From NCBI RefSeq assembly GCF_003318255.1, contig NZ_QOCF01000007.1:186001-250000 (forward strand): a stretch of 64,000 nucleotides of DNA, read 5' to 3'. The notes under the pieces were generated by a model. It saw nothing but the letters and a program-made list of their open reading frames with translations, made no database searches and was not told where the DNA came from. Position numbers and translations under genes: made by a program. Source of the DNA: Ruegeria sp. A3M17. GTDB taxonomy: Bacteria; Pseudomonadota; Alphaproteobacteria; Rhodobacterales; Rhodobacteraceae. Position 1 is the stretch's first letter. Each line of letters begins with the position of its first letter. This document shows, piece by piece, positions 63,827 to 64,000 of this stretch.

Positions 63827-63861
63827 AGGGGAGACACATAGAGGGAGACATTGTCTCCCCT
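63827..63861 (+). terminator. Hairpin with alternative pairing after the ParB-like gene
   Basis: AGGGGAGACA (63827) and TGTCTCCCCT (63852-63861) are perfect inverted arms. A second copy of GGGAGACA at 63843-63850 can pair with the same right arm. The two alternatives give a large-loop or a tight hairpin, as in an attenuator. There is no strong T run, so termination would be weak. Confidence 0.5.
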
Positions 63862-63917
63862 TAACAGCAACCGGGGGCGTCCAGAACGGGCGTCCCTTTT
63901 CATATCTGGAACACACA

Positions 63918-64000
63918 ATGAAACTGAATGAGCAGAACCGCGTGGCCGACAAAAGGCTGCGCCGTATCGGCAATGACAAACGACGAGCGTTCACGAAACG
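63918..64000 (+). CDS. 5' end of a further open frame running off the window
   Basis: The ATG at 63918 opens a frame of 27 codons to the window edge (MKLNEQNRVADKRLRRIGND). It is rich in charged residues and lies 148 bp after the ParB-like gene in the same direction. No clear ribosome site is present (CTGGAACACACA upstream). Identity is unknown; only the first part can be seen. Confidence 0.4.
   Translation, partial: MKLNEQNRVADKRLRRIGNDKRRAFTK

Noticed and set aside
63872..63897. Terminator hairpin from the repeated GGGCGTCC near the window end
   Set aside because: The two copies are direct, not inverted, so they cannot pair with each other.

Overview
The window looks like chromosomal DNA of a marine Rhodobacteraceae (Roseobacter-clade) alphaproteobacterium. 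The evidence is the moderately high GC content, the RutR-controlled reductive pyrimidine pathway, TRAP transport genes, a RpoH-type sigma factor with alphaproteobacterial features, the CarD / 7Fe-ferredoxin / S4 / SUPV3L1-like helicase neighbourhood, and gene products that read like that family throughout. The assignment is by protein family recognition only; no search was run.

Layout. Positions 1-394 hold the start of a tungstate-type ABC permease running off the left edge. Positions 548-8261 hold a pyrimidine-catabolic and uptake operon on the minus strand: amidohydrolase, dihydropyrimidinase, a small membrane protein, ABC ATPase, two permeases and a binding protein. A divergent RutR-like TetR regulator follows, and a perfect RutR-type palindrome lies between them. 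Positions 8292-14983 hold a partly decayed catabolic cluster. An aldehyde dehydrogenase, an aspartate dehydrogenase and a dihydrodipicolinate-synthase-like gene each carry in-frame stop codons, while 3-hydroxyanthranilate dioxygenase and a DctPQM TRAP transporter are intact. Positions 15086-18626 hold the two subunits of NAD-dependent dihydropyrimidine dehydrogenase (PreT, PreA) with a SAM methyltransferase gene between them and RutR-like boxes upstream, so the full pathway from uracil/thymine uptake to beta-amino acid is encoded in two RutR-linked loci.

Positions 18786-46435 are mostly core genes: a cupin, a glycosyltransferase-like protein, O-acetylhomoserine sulfhydrylase, a GNAT, a SIMPL protein, a large PilM/PilP-like fusion protein, HppD with a divergent Lrp regulator, a CPA2 antiporter, CobT/CobS, a K+ channel, CarD, ferredoxin, S4 protein, helicase, TPR protein, SCP2 protein, hydrolase, PepF, DMT exporter, DksA-like protein, Gfo/Idh/MocA oxidoreductase, a fasciclin-RTX protein, RpoH, RluD and a small membrane protein. 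Positions 46439-52489 form a five-gene minus-strand glycan operon: sulfotransferase-like, two family-2-like glycosyltransferases, a fucosyltransferase-like TPR protein and an alpha/beta-hydrolase-like protein.

From about 52.5 kb to the end the DNA changes character. Genes are sparse, several products are uncharacterised secreted or membrane proteins, intergenic spaces are long and contain hairpins and short dispersed repeats, and there is a serine recombinase. This is an accessory or island-like region. It carries a D-Ala-D-Ala dipeptidase-like gene, a DUF1254/DUF1214 gene group with a divergent LysR regulator and a clear LysR-type operator, and an orphan ParB-like protein. No rRNA, tRNA, CRISPR array or intact insertion sequence was recognised.
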